The notes: generated from the sequence alone by a model not told the origin. 64,000 bases of DNA from Muscardinus avellanarius (GCA_963383645.1 OY726574.1:58777851-58841850), one strand, 5' to 3'. Shown: positions 33,310 to 44,715, counted from the first letter of the stretch. Numbers and translations: made by a program.

Positions 33310-33475
33310 GCTTAAAAGCCAAGGCCCCCACTGTGTCACTTAATAGCCAGATGACTGGAGCAGATGGATTCATTTCTCCAAATCCTAGTTATCCCCACAA
33401 TAGAATAGAAATTGTGATAGAATAGAAATTGTGAGAAAACCTCACCATTACCTCATGGAGACTGAGTGAACACAA
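33310..33475 (+). mobile_element. MIR fragment (probable)
   Basis: ACTGTGTCACTTAATAGCC, then TTCATTTCTCCAAATCC and CTCACCATTACCTCATGGAG follow the order of a MIR. A 17-base internal tandem repeat (AGAATAGAAATTGTGAT) lies near 33404. Confidence 0.45.
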
Positions 33476-33477
33476 GT

Positions 33478-34045
33478 GACTATCCAGTCACATGCCACTT
33501 TAACAATGAGGACAGGTTTTGAGAAAAGCATCATTCAGCCTTCTCCTTGCTGTGCAAGTATCAGAGTATACTTACAGAGTCCAGAGGGCACTGTTCTGTC
33601 ACTCCCCATGGACCCGTGTGCCATCATGAGACACAAACACAAGACCTCGGGGGCTGCGTCCTGCACATCAGGGCACACTGTCTAAGCATAAATTTTTATA
33701 CAAATTGAAGGATCACATTCTAAGTTAATGATAAAATGTATGAAAAAGTAAATATATAAATTATTAACATATTTATTATCAAGTATCATGTTCTGTGCAT
33801 AATAATTCTATGTTTTCTACTTCTATATGACTGTCAGGCAGTAGACTGTGTACACTATCATCACCACACGCACGCGCACACACACCAGTAACACATTGCA
33901 CTATGATATTACAATAGTTACCGTGTCACTAGGCAATAGAGGACTTTAACTCCATTACAGTCTGGTCTGGTGGTACCATAACCACACACGTGGCCCACTA
34001 CTGCCCGAAACATTGTTAGACAGCACATGTGATTGCTTAAATGAC
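33478..34045. mobile_element. Tigger-like DNA transposon relic
   Basis: The left end CAGTCACATGCCACTTTAAC and the right end GACAGCACATGTGATTG are inverted relatives. Next to the left end, GAGAAAAGCATCATTCAG matches the family consensus; at the right, CCCGAAACATTGTTAG. Same family as 10584-11545. Confidence 0.6.
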
Positions 34046-34689
34046 AGAGCAAAATGTATTCTCATGAGAGTTCTCCCAGGCTTCTCTCCACCCCAAATCC
34101 TATAAAATCAAAGGAAATTTATCTTTCTCACTCCTTTTCTACCCTCCCGTTCATTTCTTTTCTCTTTCCTTCCCTTACCTTCCTTTTCTTTCCTTGGCTT
34201 TCTTTTCTTCCTCCTCCTGCCATTGAAGGAATTCTGTCCTTATTTCATCCATTCCTAGGCTTTCATGATGCGGATTCAGAATAATGGTGGATCCAGAATA
34301 ATGAGTGATAATGGTAGAGAAAGAGAGAGAGAAGTAAAGAGACAAACCCTGGGCAGGCAGGAGACGCAGGTGTCTGAATGGCCCCGGGGCAGACGGGATA
34401 TTGGACATCTTACAAGAAGAAAGGGGCTTTTGAAATGTGTTGATATTTGTGTTTCTATGAGTTGTGGATTGAATACCCTTTAATAATATTCAAGAGATAC
34501 AAATAAGCACTGGCGTTTCCTTTCATTACTTTGATTGCTCTTTGAATGAGACTCTGTTTAGAGACCACATAGGACTCCAGTTTATATAAGTTACTACCAT
34601 GTGGGAAGGACAACAGTAATGACGATGATGATAAGCGTGTGGTCTTCTGCACATGTGTGGGAGTTAACGTCACAAATCTTTGTGCAAAC
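34046..34689. other. Unique sequence, pyrimidine-rich start
   Basis: CT-rich part at 34120-34230; otherwise nothing recognised. Confidence 0.4.
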
Positions 34690-34702
34690 AAGATAGTGGT
34701 TT

Positions 34703-34916
34703 GTTTTTGTTTGTTGGTTGGTTGGTTTGGGATTTTTGGTGGTACTGGGGTTCATGGAAGCCCTTCTACCTCCAGGCTACACTCCCAGACCTATTTTAAT
34801 TTTTTATTTGGAAACAGGGTCTCTTATGCCAGCGAGGCTGGCTCCAAACCAGCGCAATCCTCCTGCCTCCGCCTCCCAAGCGCAGGGATGACAAGAGTGC
34901 ACCACCACACCCGGCC
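34703..34916 (-). mobile_element. Young-type dimer SINE with target-site duplication
   Basis: A GTTTGTTGGTTGG tail, then GGTACTGGGGTTCATGGAAG through CCACCACACCCGGCC. Flanked by AAGATAGTGGTTT at 34690-34702 and 34917-34929. Confidence 0.95.
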
Positions 34917-34961
34917 AAGATAGTGGTTTCTGGTTGAGATACAGTCAATAAAAGATTACAT

Positions 34962-35261
34962 AAAGCCATGCGTGGTGGCACACACTTGTAATCCCCGCAC
35001 TTGGGAGGCAGAGACAGGAGAATCACGCAGGTTCAAAGCCACCCACGCTGGCTTAAGAGGCCCTGTTTCCAAAAATAAAAAAGTATAAAATAGGTCTGGG
35101 AGTGTAGTCTGGAGGTAGAAGGGTTTCCAGGGACCCCAGTACCACCAAAAAAAAAAAAGACCCTGTTTTCAAATAAAAAATATAAAATAGGTCTGGGAGT
35201 GTAGTCCGGAGGTAGAAGGGTTTCCAGGAACCCCAGTACCACACACACACACACACAAAAA
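34962..35261 (+). mobile_element. Trimeric SINE: left arm plus two ID arms
   Basis: AAGCCATGCGTGGTGGCACA starts the left arm. A first ID arm (GGTCTGGGAGTGTAGTCTGG) ends in poly-A near 35157. A second GACCCTGTTTTCAAATAAAA plus ID arm follows to 35261. One flanking duplication, AAAAGATTACAT (34950-34961 and 35262-35273), encloses all three. Confidence 0.93.
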
Positions 35262-35457
35262 AAAAGATTACATGAAAAGATTATTTTGCACTCTAAATGG
35301 CTAATTAATGCAATCTGGTTGAGGATTATAGGCAAAATTTAAGGCAGTTTTAAACAATATTCATCACAACAACTGCTCTAAAGCTTCCAAACCAGATAGC
35401 AAAAGCTACCCGGAAGCCCCTCAGATGTTTTTCATACTGTCATGTCTAAAGACATTG

Positions 35458-35876
35458 CAAAATGATGGGAAATACACACAATGGAATTCTACTCCACCAT
35501 AAAGAACAAAACCATGTCATTCGCAAGAAGATGGAAAGACCTGGAGAACATTATGTTAAGTGAGATCAGCCAAGCACAGAAGGAGAAGGGACATGTGTTT
35601 TTGCTAATATGCCCAAACTAGGAATACCAGAGGGACTCCAGATAATGGAGGGGAAATCTCAGCAAAGCTAGAAAGGAAGGGTAGGAGAGGAAGAAGGCTG
35701 CGGTTGATTAATGGAGGAGCTACATTCGAATATGTGCATAAGTGTGAATGTAGCATGGTCAACCTGGACACTCATTGTTGTGGGGGGAGGGAAAGCAGGG
35801 GAAGGGGGAGGGCACCAAGCACTGTGTGAATGTATGCCTTTCCCAATAGGATCCATATAAAAATAAAAGACTTAAA
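35458..35876 (+). mobile_element. LINE-1 3' end
   Basis: ACACAATGGAATTCTACTCC, ATTATGTTAAGTGAGATCAG, a purine-rich 3' UTR and AGGGCACCAAGCACTGTGTG, then an A-rich tail. Encodes a broken ORF2 C-terminus. Confidence 0.9.
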
Positions 35877-36035
35877 AATACAGGGACACATGCTGAGAAA
35901 TGCATCATTCGGTGGTGTGCAAGCAGAGTGTGTTTGTGCAGACTGAGACTGCTATGAGGACTCTGAGTGTGTCATCTCCTACAATCACCTTCATATATAC
36001 AGCTCACTTCTGACCACAGTGCATGACTGTGTAAG
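35877..36035. mobile_element. Short Tigger-like relic
   Basis: TGAGAAATGCATCATTCGG near the start and CAGTGCATGACTGTGTA at the end match the two sides of the family at 33478-34045. The piece at 35437 (ACTGTCATGTC) may be its displaced left end, with the L1 inserted between. Confidence 0.55.
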
Positions 36036-36854
36036 AAAATACACAGAGAAGCAGAGAACCACAAGAGTCAAACTCAGAATACTCAGCGATGTATAGTAAC
36101 TGGCATTTTACTTCTGTAAACTGAAAACGCGGTGGAAAAGATTACACTATGCTCCAAAAGACATTAAAAAAAAAGTCCCATATGTTGAAAATGGTGAAGT
36201 AAAAACAGAAGACACTTCTCAGAGCTCACACCAGCTCCAGTTATAGAAACAGCTCCCATGCCTTGGAGAAACTAATAGAAAATCTCATTCACAATTGTTC
36301 TTACCAGGAAGTCTTTGGTTAACATTTTTTTAATATTAAGTTAACAAGTATACTTCTTGATAGCTTTAGAATTTTCATAAATGTGGATAGGTTGTAACTA
36401 CTGCTGTAAATAATGATATCCATTTACAATCTGTATTATTGCATTTGGTCAATGATTCACTCATTTTCATAATGTAACTTTACTAAAGAATAATATTTTG
36501 TGGGAAAAACCATCTTATGTAAATTAAATATTCAACTCTAGAATCTAAAAGGAGGAAAGCAAAACACACCAAAGGAAATTAGTATATAGAAAAGACATAA
36601 GTGAATGTGTCAGAGGTAAAATTCTTGACACACTGCCCAGCACAGTGCAGCCCATTATTCACACCAGCTAAATATAAATAAGAGATACTCAGTAATATAG
36701 AAAGCAAGAAAATATAGTAATTAGTAAATCAAGAGCAGGGTAATTGGAATGAGTGTTTGGGGTCCAGAGAGGTGGGATGGGAGACAAGACAGACCCAGCA
36801 TTAGCATACGTGATCTAGGAAAAATAAAATCACAACCAAATAAATAGAACTCTA
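36036..36854. other. Unique sequence, nothing recognised
   Basis: AT-rich; no repeat or gene recognised. Confidence 0.4.
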
Positions 36855-37515
36855 ATACATGGTTGGTGGGATTACAAATTAGTACAACTACTTTAGAAAA
36901 TGGTATGGAGGATTCTCAGAAGAATGGGGATGAATCTAGCATATGATCAAGCAAAACCAGTTGTGGGTTATCTGCCCAAAAAAATGGAAGCCAAACTACC
37001 AAACAAGGCATGCATATCTATGTTCAGAGCCACACAATTTGCCATTGCCAAAATTTGAAGCCAGCCAAGATGTCCATCAACAGATGGATGGATTACAAAA
37101 CTATGAGATATGTACACAATGGAATTTTACTCGGCCATAAAGAAGAAAAAGATTATGTCGTTTACAGAGAAACGGATGGAACTGGAGAACATTATGCTAG
37201 GTAAGATTTGTCAGTCACAAAAAGTAAAAGTCAGATGCTCTCCCTAATACGCAGAAGCTAGGGAGAAAATGGGTCATAGGAGGAGCTCTAGACAAAGAAT
37301 AAGCTACAAGTTGAGGGAGATGGGAGGGGAAGAGTGAAATTTGCTAATGTACATGATGTACATTAACAAACTTATCAAAGTCAATCACTAAGCCAACATG
37401 AGAAGGTAGGGAATGGGGTGGGAATGGGGAAGGGCTACATGAGTGATGTGTGCATGTGTGCCTCCACCATCTTAGACCCCATTAAGATGTATGACTGCAA
37501 TACATCAATTTTAAA
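36855..37515 (+). mobile_element. LINE-1 3' end
   Basis: CATGGTTGGTGGGATTACAA, GATGTCCATCAACAGATGGA, ACAATGGAATTTTACTCGGC, then the 3' UTR with CTCCACCATCTTAGACCCC. It is the sense counterpart of 18345-18985. The tail leads into the microsatellite. Confidence 0.92.
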
Positions 37516-37571
<56 letters not shown>

Positions 37572-37625
37572 AAATGAAGGAAGGAAGGAAGGAAGGAAGG
37601 AAGGAAGGAAGGAAGGAAGGAAGGA
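37516..37625. repeat. Compound (AAAG)n-(GGAA)n purine microsatellite
   Basis: About 57 bases of AAAG units followed by about 49 bases of GGAA units, grown from the L1 tail and abutting a SINE. Confidence 0.97.
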
Positions 37626-37626
37626 G

Positions 37627-37806
37627 ATACTGGGTGTAGTGGCACACACCTGTAATCCCAGTACTTGGGAGGCTGACACAGAAGGATCACAGGTTTGAAG
37701 CCAGCCTCACCAACTTAGCAAGACCCAGTTTCAACAACAAAAAATCAGGCTTGAGTGTGCCTTAGGGATAGAATACCCTTGGATTTAATCCCCAATATCA
37801 CACACA
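37627..37806 (+). mobile_element. B1-ID dimer SINE
   Basis: ATACTGGGTGTAGTGGCACA through CCCCAATATCACACACAAAA. Confidence 0.92.
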
Positions 37807-38021
37807 AAAAAAGAAAAGAAGACACAAGTGATATAAAGTATATTCAATAATTACTATAATGGTTATACTAATTTAGTTTCCTTTTTGCACATATAATTCT
37901 TTTATATCACAGATAGTTTTCAAGTTATCTATTCTTTTTAGGTTTTATATAAACATACATATAGTAAAATAGTTGGTTTACACATACAATTATCAACCTT
38001 TTGTTTTCTTTTTTGTTTTTG

Positions 38022-38227
38022 TTTGGGGTACTAGGAATTGAACCCAGGGCATTCCACCTCTGAGTTATAACTCCAGCCCCTTTTTAATTTTTTTTTCATT
38101 TTAAAAGAGAGTCTTACTGAGTTGCTCAAAGTGCTGTTAAATATCTGAGGCCAGTCTCAAACCTGTGATCCTCCTGTCTCAGCTTTCCAAGTACTGGGAT
38201 TACAGGCATGAACCACCACACCCAGCT
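38022..38227 (-). mobile_element. B1-ID dimer SINE
   Basis: GGTACTAGGAATTGAACCCA through GAACCACCACACCCAGCT. Confidence 0.93.
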
Positions 38228-38235
38228 ATATATAC

Positions 38236-38449
38236 CTTTTTGTGTGTGTGTGGTGCTGAGGATGAAACCCAGAGGCATTCTACCTCCAAGCTACACCCCC
38301 ACCCCTATTTTTTATTGTTTATTTTTAAACAGGGTCTGCCTAAGTTGCAGAGGACCTCACTAAGTAGCTAAGGCTGGCCGTGAACCGTGATCCTCTTGTC
38401 TCAGCCTCCCGAATGCTGGAATTACAAGCGTGTGCCACCATACCCGGCT
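38236..38449 (-). mobile_element. B1-ID dimer SINE
   Basis: A GTGTGTG tail, GGTGCTGAGGATGAAACCCA through GTGCCACCATACCCGGCT. Directly behind another antisense copy. Confidence 0.93.
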
Positions 38450-38568
38450 TCTACCTATCTTTTTCAAATATGATTCTAGTAGATTTGTAGACCCACACTG
38501 GTAGACTTGTAACTTTTTACAAACTTCCAGGGAAAGATAATCCACATACCATATAAATTATACAAAGG

Positions 38569-38772
38569 AGCTGGTCATGGTGAGGCACACTTGTAATCCC
38601 AGTACTGGGGAGGCTGAGACAGGAGGATCACAGGTTCTCAGCCAGCCTCAGCAATTTGTAAAGCCCTCTGCAATGTGTGAGACCCTGTTTCAAAATAAAG
38701 GATAAAATAGGTCTGGGTGTGTATCTTGGAGGTAGAATGCCCCTAGGTTCCATCCCTAGTACCACAAAAAGA
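38569..38772 (+). mobile_element. B1-ID dimer SINE
   Basis: AGCTGGTCATGGTGAGGCAC through CCATCCCTAGTACCACAAAA. Confidence 0.93.
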
Positions 38773-38979
38773 AAAAGAAAAAAAATTATGCAAAGGATGT
38801 TTAAGACAATGTACTGCTAACGTAACCAGCAGCTAAGAGACAAAACACCTTCCTCTGAAGGGGATTCAAGCACCTGAGTGGGCCACTGTACTCCTTTCCT
38901 TAAGCTTCTTGGGCTCACAAGTTTTAAAATTGTAGGCATTCAGCAGAAGTTTCTCAGTTTTGCCTTTAAAATAAGTACC

Positions 38980-38983
<4 letters not shown>

Positions 38984-39036
<53 letters not shown>

Positions 39037-39039
39037 AGC

Positions 39040-39087
<48 letters not shown>
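38984..39087. repeat. Compound (GA)n-(GT)n microsatellite
   Basis: About 45 bases of GA, a short GATGGAGAGAGC interruption, and about 46 bases of GT, forming the tail side of a minus-strand SINE. Confidence 0.97.
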
Positions 39088-39088
<1 letters not shown>

Positions 39089-39279
39089 GCTGCGGATTGA
39101 GCCCAGTGCTGTTCTCTCTGAGCTATACCCTAGCCTCACTTTAACTATATATTTATTTTTTGAAACCCGGTTTCCCTAAGTTGCTGCGGGCCTTGCTGAT
39201 CATGGCCTCCTAGCTGCAATCCTCCTGTCTCAGCCTCCCAAATACTGGGATTGCAAGCATGTGCCACCTTCCCCGGCTC
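39088..39279 (-). mobile_element. B1-ID dimer SINE
   Basis: TGCTGCGGATTGAGCCCAGT through GTGCCACCTTCCCCGGCT. Confidence 0.92.
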
Positions 39280-39359
39280 AATGGAATGGAATTTAACGTT
39301 CCCTCTAGCTCTACTCAAGCCGGATTCTAGAGGCACCACTTCCTTACAGCAAAGAATCG

Positions 39360-41110
39360 CCCCTGAGTTTGTCTGGCCTTATGACTTGGTGGATCTGACA
39401 GAACCCAATTCGTGATGGGCAGCTCCAAATTCATGATGATTGTCCCAAAGTCAGGTATTCCGTCCTCAAATCCAGGATGGCCAGACAGGGCCGCACAAAC
39501 CGCTGAACAAGTGCTGTGTGACTGACGTGGCTGGAGGTGCCCGCCCGCATCTGCTTGGCACTATCTAGCAACTCCGTGATCAATTTTCTCCACCTCATTT
39601 TTTTTGCAGCGCCCGACCCTATGGTGTGAGCGGCAGCACTGCTCGCCTGACAGCTGGTACAGGTCCCTTTTCTGCTTGAGCAGATCGTGGAGCTCTGCTG
39701 GGAACCTTCCTGGTAACTTGGCAGATCAGGCAGGCTGTGTTTCCAAGTGTGGTCTCTGTTGCCACCGGAATGAAAAGACCACCCTACCCGTCCCTGTCAG
39801 TGCTGGAAGGCGCCAAAGATTACAATTTGTCTTTTATTCTGGAAGAGGATTTTTTTCCCCTGCCCAAACCGCTGAAAATCTTGAAATGTTGGTACTGTGT
39901 TAAGTCTTTAAATTTATTTATAAAATAAATGCGGTATGGATACGCATGATTAATTAATTACGTGTATTAAGGAAACGCAAAGTTGAGATAGCTATTAGGG
40001 GAAGATGATTTGCTTCGAAACAAATTTAGAAACGTTAATTAATCCTTATAAATTGTAAAATTAACGTGTTAAGTTGGGCCAAATTTTAGTTGGGCTTACC
40101 CCTCCCTCAGTGGACAGTAAGCCTTTCAAAGTACTTAATATGCATCGCCAGTCTGCTGTGGCTCTGCTCACATGATGTCCTCCAGAAATGTAAGGTTCTG
40201 CAAAATCTGCTGGCCTAGTTCCTCAGACTACATGACGGCGACTTCACAGCTCCATCAGAGTCTAGCCCCCTGTCTGACACGCCTAACTTTCTGTTCATTC
40301 TGGTCCCTGTGCCACCTAGTTCCTCATGGTTAAACTGGCCTCTGAGAGTCTGGAGTCTCATGTATCCCCGTCAGAGATCCCAGTTTCATAACATTACCAA
40401 TGTCAGACTCAGTATCAGGTCTGCAGAGAAGAGCCAAGAAGGAAGTTCATGGATATGTTGGCCTCTCTCTCACTAGCATAATTTGTGTTGCTTTGATGAA
40501 TACAATTTTGGTGGATAAATTTTTATTGCTTTGGTGAATACAATTTTGGTGAATAAAATTTGTTCTCATAGGAAACAGCTGACTGGCTGGCCCTCTGGCT
40601 TTATGTAATATATCTGCTTATTATCTGCTACTCCTTTGGGCCTTTTGATCTCTTCTTTCATATTTCGCACAGGATTTCTGGCACTTTTATTTCTCTTAGA
40701 GTAGGCAGCTGCTTGTTCCCGGTCCCTAACAGCCAACCTAGAAGGTCCAGTTATACACCCAGGGCTTTTCCAGGAATTCTAACTCCTGTATCATTGAAAC
40801 ATGGGCCTGTGCTGATATCTCTCTTAGCCAAATTATGCTGTGTCCCTCGACCCAGCTCCCTACAACTCCCCACAAGTCCAGATTAAAATGTGCTGCTTCT
40901 GCTCCCACTGGTACTTGTTGAGAACTGGGTTTCTCTGGTAACTAGTACATTCTGCCCCTGATGGGCCCAGCACTTCCCCAGCTGGATGGGATGTTGAAGC
41001 TGCAGCCCAGCAGAGTGCCCTGTGGTTAGGAGGCAAAGTTAAGATAGCTCTTAGGGGGAGATGATTGGCCAGCCTTCCAAGGCAAAGACTGCATCCCCTT
41101 TAATCAAAGT
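39360..41110 (-). mobile_element. Possible endogenous retrovirus remnant (unclassified)
   Basis: Non-SINE block. Read on the minus strand, a poly(A)-signal-bearing AGAATAAAAGACAAATTG near 39840 is followed by TTTGGCGCC, reminiscent of the LTR-U5 to primer-binding-site junction of retroviral elements. A 40-base motif starting GCAAAGTT occurs at 39975 and again at 41034 in the same orientation. No intact viral frame exists. It could equally be another kind of old repeat or unique DNA. Confidence 0.3.
40488..40563. repeat. 38-base tandem duplication
   Basis: Two units beginning TTGCTTTGATGAATACAATT / TTGCTTTGGTGAATACAATT, head to tail with a few differences. Confidence 0.9.
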
Positions 41111-41505
41111 GGAAGCACTAACCTTTACTTAGGAAGAGCTCATAGAAACTAGGTTTCTATGAGAGTCGATGTTCTGAGTGTCCCTTGTGAGAGGTGCTGA
41201 GTTAGGAGAGGGTCTGTACGTTCTGAAGGGATGTGAGTAGCTCTCAAGGAGGACGTCTACACAGCTCCAAGTAAGGCGGGGGAACTAGTGTTCAATCGGA
41301 CAAAGTCACCATTCATGTCTGCAGGATCAGGGGTCCAGGAAAACTTTGTAATTCAGAACATTTGAGGCCATCAACTGAGTATTAGGTCTCCAGTCTTAGT
41401 GTTCTATTCTTTCACAATTTGGGTAAAAATAAAATCAGAGGTCGGGATAATAGCCCTGCTAAGGTTAAAATTATAAGTGTTTCTGGACCTGTGCTATTCT
41501 TATAA
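41111..41505. other. Unique sequence, nothing recognised
   Basis: No repeat or gene recognised. Confidence 0.4.
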
Positions 41506-41506
41506 G

Positions 41507-41540
<34 letters not shown>

Positions 41541-41775
41541 CTTATATATGTATACAAGTGTACATGTATATGTATATATATCATATGTGTGTAACAAACA
41601 TACACATAATACATATACATATATACTTATATATGTAGATATACTTACATATTCTATAAACATGTATATACATACACAAAATTGTACTTATATATTTATA
41701 CAAAACTATACATGTGCGCATATATTTATTATAAAAAGATATCTACATATATATGCATGCATGCATACATTTATA
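41507..41775. repeat. (ACAT)n microsatellite and AT/TA-rich alternating tract
   Basis: ACAT units at 41507-41535, followed by about 240 bases of degenerate TATATG and TACATA alternation. Confidence 0.92.
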
Positions 41776-41790
41776 TAAAATAAGATATAC

Positions 41791-41983
41791 TTTTCTTTGG
41801 TACTCAAGATTTAATTCAGGGGCATTCTATCTGTGAGATATACCCAAGCCCTATTTTATTTTTATTCAGAAACAGGGTCTAAGTTGCTGAGGCTGGTGTG
41901 AAATCTGCAACCCTACTGTTTCAGCCTCGCAAGTACTGGGATTAGGAATTACAGGCATGCCTATGATTAACATGCCTGGGCTA
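41791..41983 (-). mobile_element. B1-ID dimer SINE
   Basis: TTTGGTACTCAAGATTTAAT through GATTAACATGCCTGGGCT, with a small internal duplication (GGGATTAGGAATTACAGG). Confidence 0.88.
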
Positions 41984-42216
41984 AAAGATAAACTGTACAC
42001 TATATATAAGCACACACATATATACACACATCTCTATGTAATTAAGAAAAAAGAAAACTGATAAAATGAATTCTGTGATCATTCTTTTCGATATACACAG
42101 AATACTTCTGGGATTAATATATAAAAGAACAGGTAAGTGACTATTTTTATTTATGCATGCCTAAACGGAGCTTAGCAGCTTCATCCTTATACTACACCAT
42201 CAAAACCAATTGAAAA

Positions 42217-42418
42217 GGCCAGGCATGGTGGTGCACACCTGTAATCCCAGTATTTAGGAGGCTGAGGCAGGGGGCCCACAGGTTTGAGACCAGCCTCAGC
42301 AACTTAACAAGATGGTCAGCAACCTAGTAAGACTCTTTGAAAACAAAAGATAAAAATAAAAAAGGACTGGCGTGTAGCTCAGAGGTAGAACGCTGCTGGG
42401 TTCCATCTCCAGCACAAA

Positions 42419-42453
<35 letters not shown>

Positions 42454-42457
42454 ATAT
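42217..42457 (+). mobile_element. B1-ID dimer SINE with (AAAT)n tail
   Basis: GGCCAGGCATGGTGGTGCAC through CCATCTCCAGCAC; the tail is an AAAT microsatellite at 42415-42457. Confidence 0.95.
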
Positions 42458-42478
42458 AAAGTTTAAAAGTTGTTCTGG

Positions 42479-42914
42479 GTGTATTAGGTTTTTTAGAGAA
42501 ACGGAACCCACAGGATATGCATGTTATAAAAGAGGGCTTAACAAATTGGCGTATGCAATCTGAAGCTTATGTCCCAAATGACCACCGGAGCGGCGGGGGA
42601 ACCCGCGGCCGCCCAGTGGGAGAAGGTGCAGCCTGAGAGCCTGAGAGTAGGTGATGTGGCCCCAGCCCAAGAAGGGACGGCCTGGAACTCCTGGGGAATC
42701 GCTGGGGAGAGTCCACAGGAAAGAGTGAAGGAGCTGGAGTCCCGAGTCCCCAGACCAGAGCAGCAGCCATAGACACACTCTTGGGCAGGCGGGACCTGGC
42801 CTTCATGCTGCTTCCTCCTCCTGTCCGCTTTCCATCCTGCTCCCCGGCCTATTGGACAGAGCCACCCACACTGGGGGCGGGACTTCCTCCTCTCCCTGTT
42901 ATTCGACCTGCCAA

Positions 42915-42915
<1 letters not shown>
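42479..42915 (-). mobile_element. ERVL/MaLR-type LTR relic (probable)
   Basis: TGTATTAGGTTTTTTAGAGA AACGGAACC at the left matches the familiar antisense start GTATTAGGGTTCTCCAGAGA of a mammalian LTR-type repeat. CCACCCACACTGGGGGCGGG near 42863 matches its other part. The GC-rich middle keeps CpGs. A CT microsatellite truncates it. Confidence 0.5.

Positions 42916-42916
<1 letters not shown>

Positions 42917-42986
<70 letters not shown>
42917..42986. repeat. (CT)n microsatellite, about 70 bases
   Basis: Pure CT tract between the LTR relic and the tail side of the next SINE. Confidence 0.97.
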
Positions 42987-42988
<2 letters not shown>

Positions 42989-43169
42989 GATCGAACCTAG
43001 AGGCATTCTCCCACTGAGCTAAACCCTCAGCTCTATTTTATTTCTTTACTTTGAAATAGGGTACTGGGCACAGTTTCCCAAGTTACTGCACAATGACCTC
43101 AAACTTTTTATCTCTCTGTCCCAGCCTCCCAAGTATTGGGACTGGAGGCAAGATCTACTATGCCCGACT
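42987..43169 (-). mobile_element. B1-ID dimer SINE
   Basis: AGGATCGAACCTAGAGGCAT through CTACTATGCCCGACT. Confidence 0.9.
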
Positions 43170-43984
43170 ATATACAACTCTTCTCAGCCCCAGATACTGG
43201 TTAAATTAAATCAGCATATGGAGGGATATCGCCATGCAGTTATATTACAGTATAGATGAAAACGTCCTGGAGACCTCGTTTCTTCTGAGGATGCCTTCTC
43301 CCTCATCCCTTACATAGACTCCGCCAATATTCCTAGTGCTGGACCTCCTCTCTTCAACCTCCAGATTACAGATGTGTTCTTTTTATGAAAACCATTTGAT
43401 GTTCAAAAGACTCAAAGGGTCTTGTGATGTGGCTTTGAAACCCTCTTGAGATGTTTTATGCCACATTAAGGCAGTTTGTTCTATCAATAGGAATTTGAAG
43501 TCTCCCTGAAAATTATCGTTTCCCTTAGTTCACAAGTCCAACCTGCAGGTTTAAACTGAGCCAGGCATTTGAACAGAAAGGAATGTGTTCAGCTGGCTCA
43601 AAACTCTAATCATTTTTGATGCCTCGATAGACCAGGACCTTGAACACTTAGTTAACTCTTTGACTACCTCATTACATAAAGAGAAGAAATTACTTGAATC
43701 TACAGCGTTTGCAGGAGACATGAGATCATTAGAAGCAATTACTCTCAGAAGTGGATGCATGGCTCAAAGGTGGCTTAGAATTCCATAATTCTTAGCGTTC
43801 TTTTCACCAGCTTAAGCACAATCCTTTGGTCTTACATGCCCCCCAAAGAAATATATTTATTTGGTATTATAATTATTAAAGATTTAATGGTTCGAAGCTC
43901 TGAGATAAATACTAGTAGTGTTCATGGCTTTCCATGACCTTCTGATTTTTCCCTTTACTCTTTATTTTACTAATGAACAAAAGA
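43170..43984. other. Unique sequence, nothing recognised
   Basis: Short frames on both strands at 43551-43788 without known domains. Confidence 0.4.
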
Positions 43985-44279
43985 ATAAAATTGTACATGT
44001 TGATGGAGTGTGGTGTGATGCTTCAGTGTGTTATATGTTGTAAAATGTTTAAATCAAGTTAAATATATCTATCACATCATTTTCTTATAGTAAGAGCATT
44101 CCAAATTCTTCTATCTTTTTGAAATGAGCAGTACCTAATTTTTATGTAGTCGCCCTATTATTCAATAGCCCACCAGGACTTCTTGCTTCCAGCTGTAACT
44201 TAGTGCTCCTCAGTCAACCTTTGCCCGTTCCTCCTTCCCTCGGTAGCCACAGTTCTTAGGTCAGCTGCTCTGAGTCAGT

Positions 44280-44281
44280 AT

Positions 44282-44324
<43 letters not shown>

Positions 44325-44506
44325 TTTTGGTGATTCTGGGGTTCCTGGAAACCCTTCTACCTCTGGCCTACACTCCCAGACCCATTTTTATAGTTTCATT
44401 TGGAAACAGGGTCTCTTAACCCAGCATGGCTGGCTTCGAACCTGCGCGATCCTCCTGTCTCCACCTCCCAAGCACGGGGATTACAAGTGTGTGCCACCAT
44501 GCCTGG
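44280..44506 (-). mobile_element. Young-type dimer SINE with (TTTA)n tail
   Basis: TTTA microsatellite tail 44280-44327, then GGGGTTCCTGGAAACCCTTC through GTGCCACCATGCCTGG. Flanked by CTGAGTCAGT (44270-44279 and 44507-44516). Confidence 0.95.
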
Positions 44507-44687
44507 CTGAGTCAGTCTTTAGATGGTACATGTGTGTACATGTGTGTGAGCTTGTGCAGAGCTTGTCTTTCAGAGCCTGGCATGGTTCACTTACAGCCGT
44601 GATTTTCAGGCCTGCCCATATTGTGCAAATGACAGGATTTTATCCAGTTTGTGTATGAATAGTACTCTGCATGTCTGCGGTGTCTGT

Positions 44688-44715
44688 GGTGTGTGTGTGT
44701 GTGTGTGTGTGTGTG
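44688..44715. repeat. (GT)n microsatellite
   Basis: About 28 bases of GT inside the old L1. Confidence 0.95.

Noticed and set aside
37516..37625. Repeat array considered as CRISPR-like or satellite
   Set aside because: Simple tetranucleotide repeat without spacers, in a mammalian genome.
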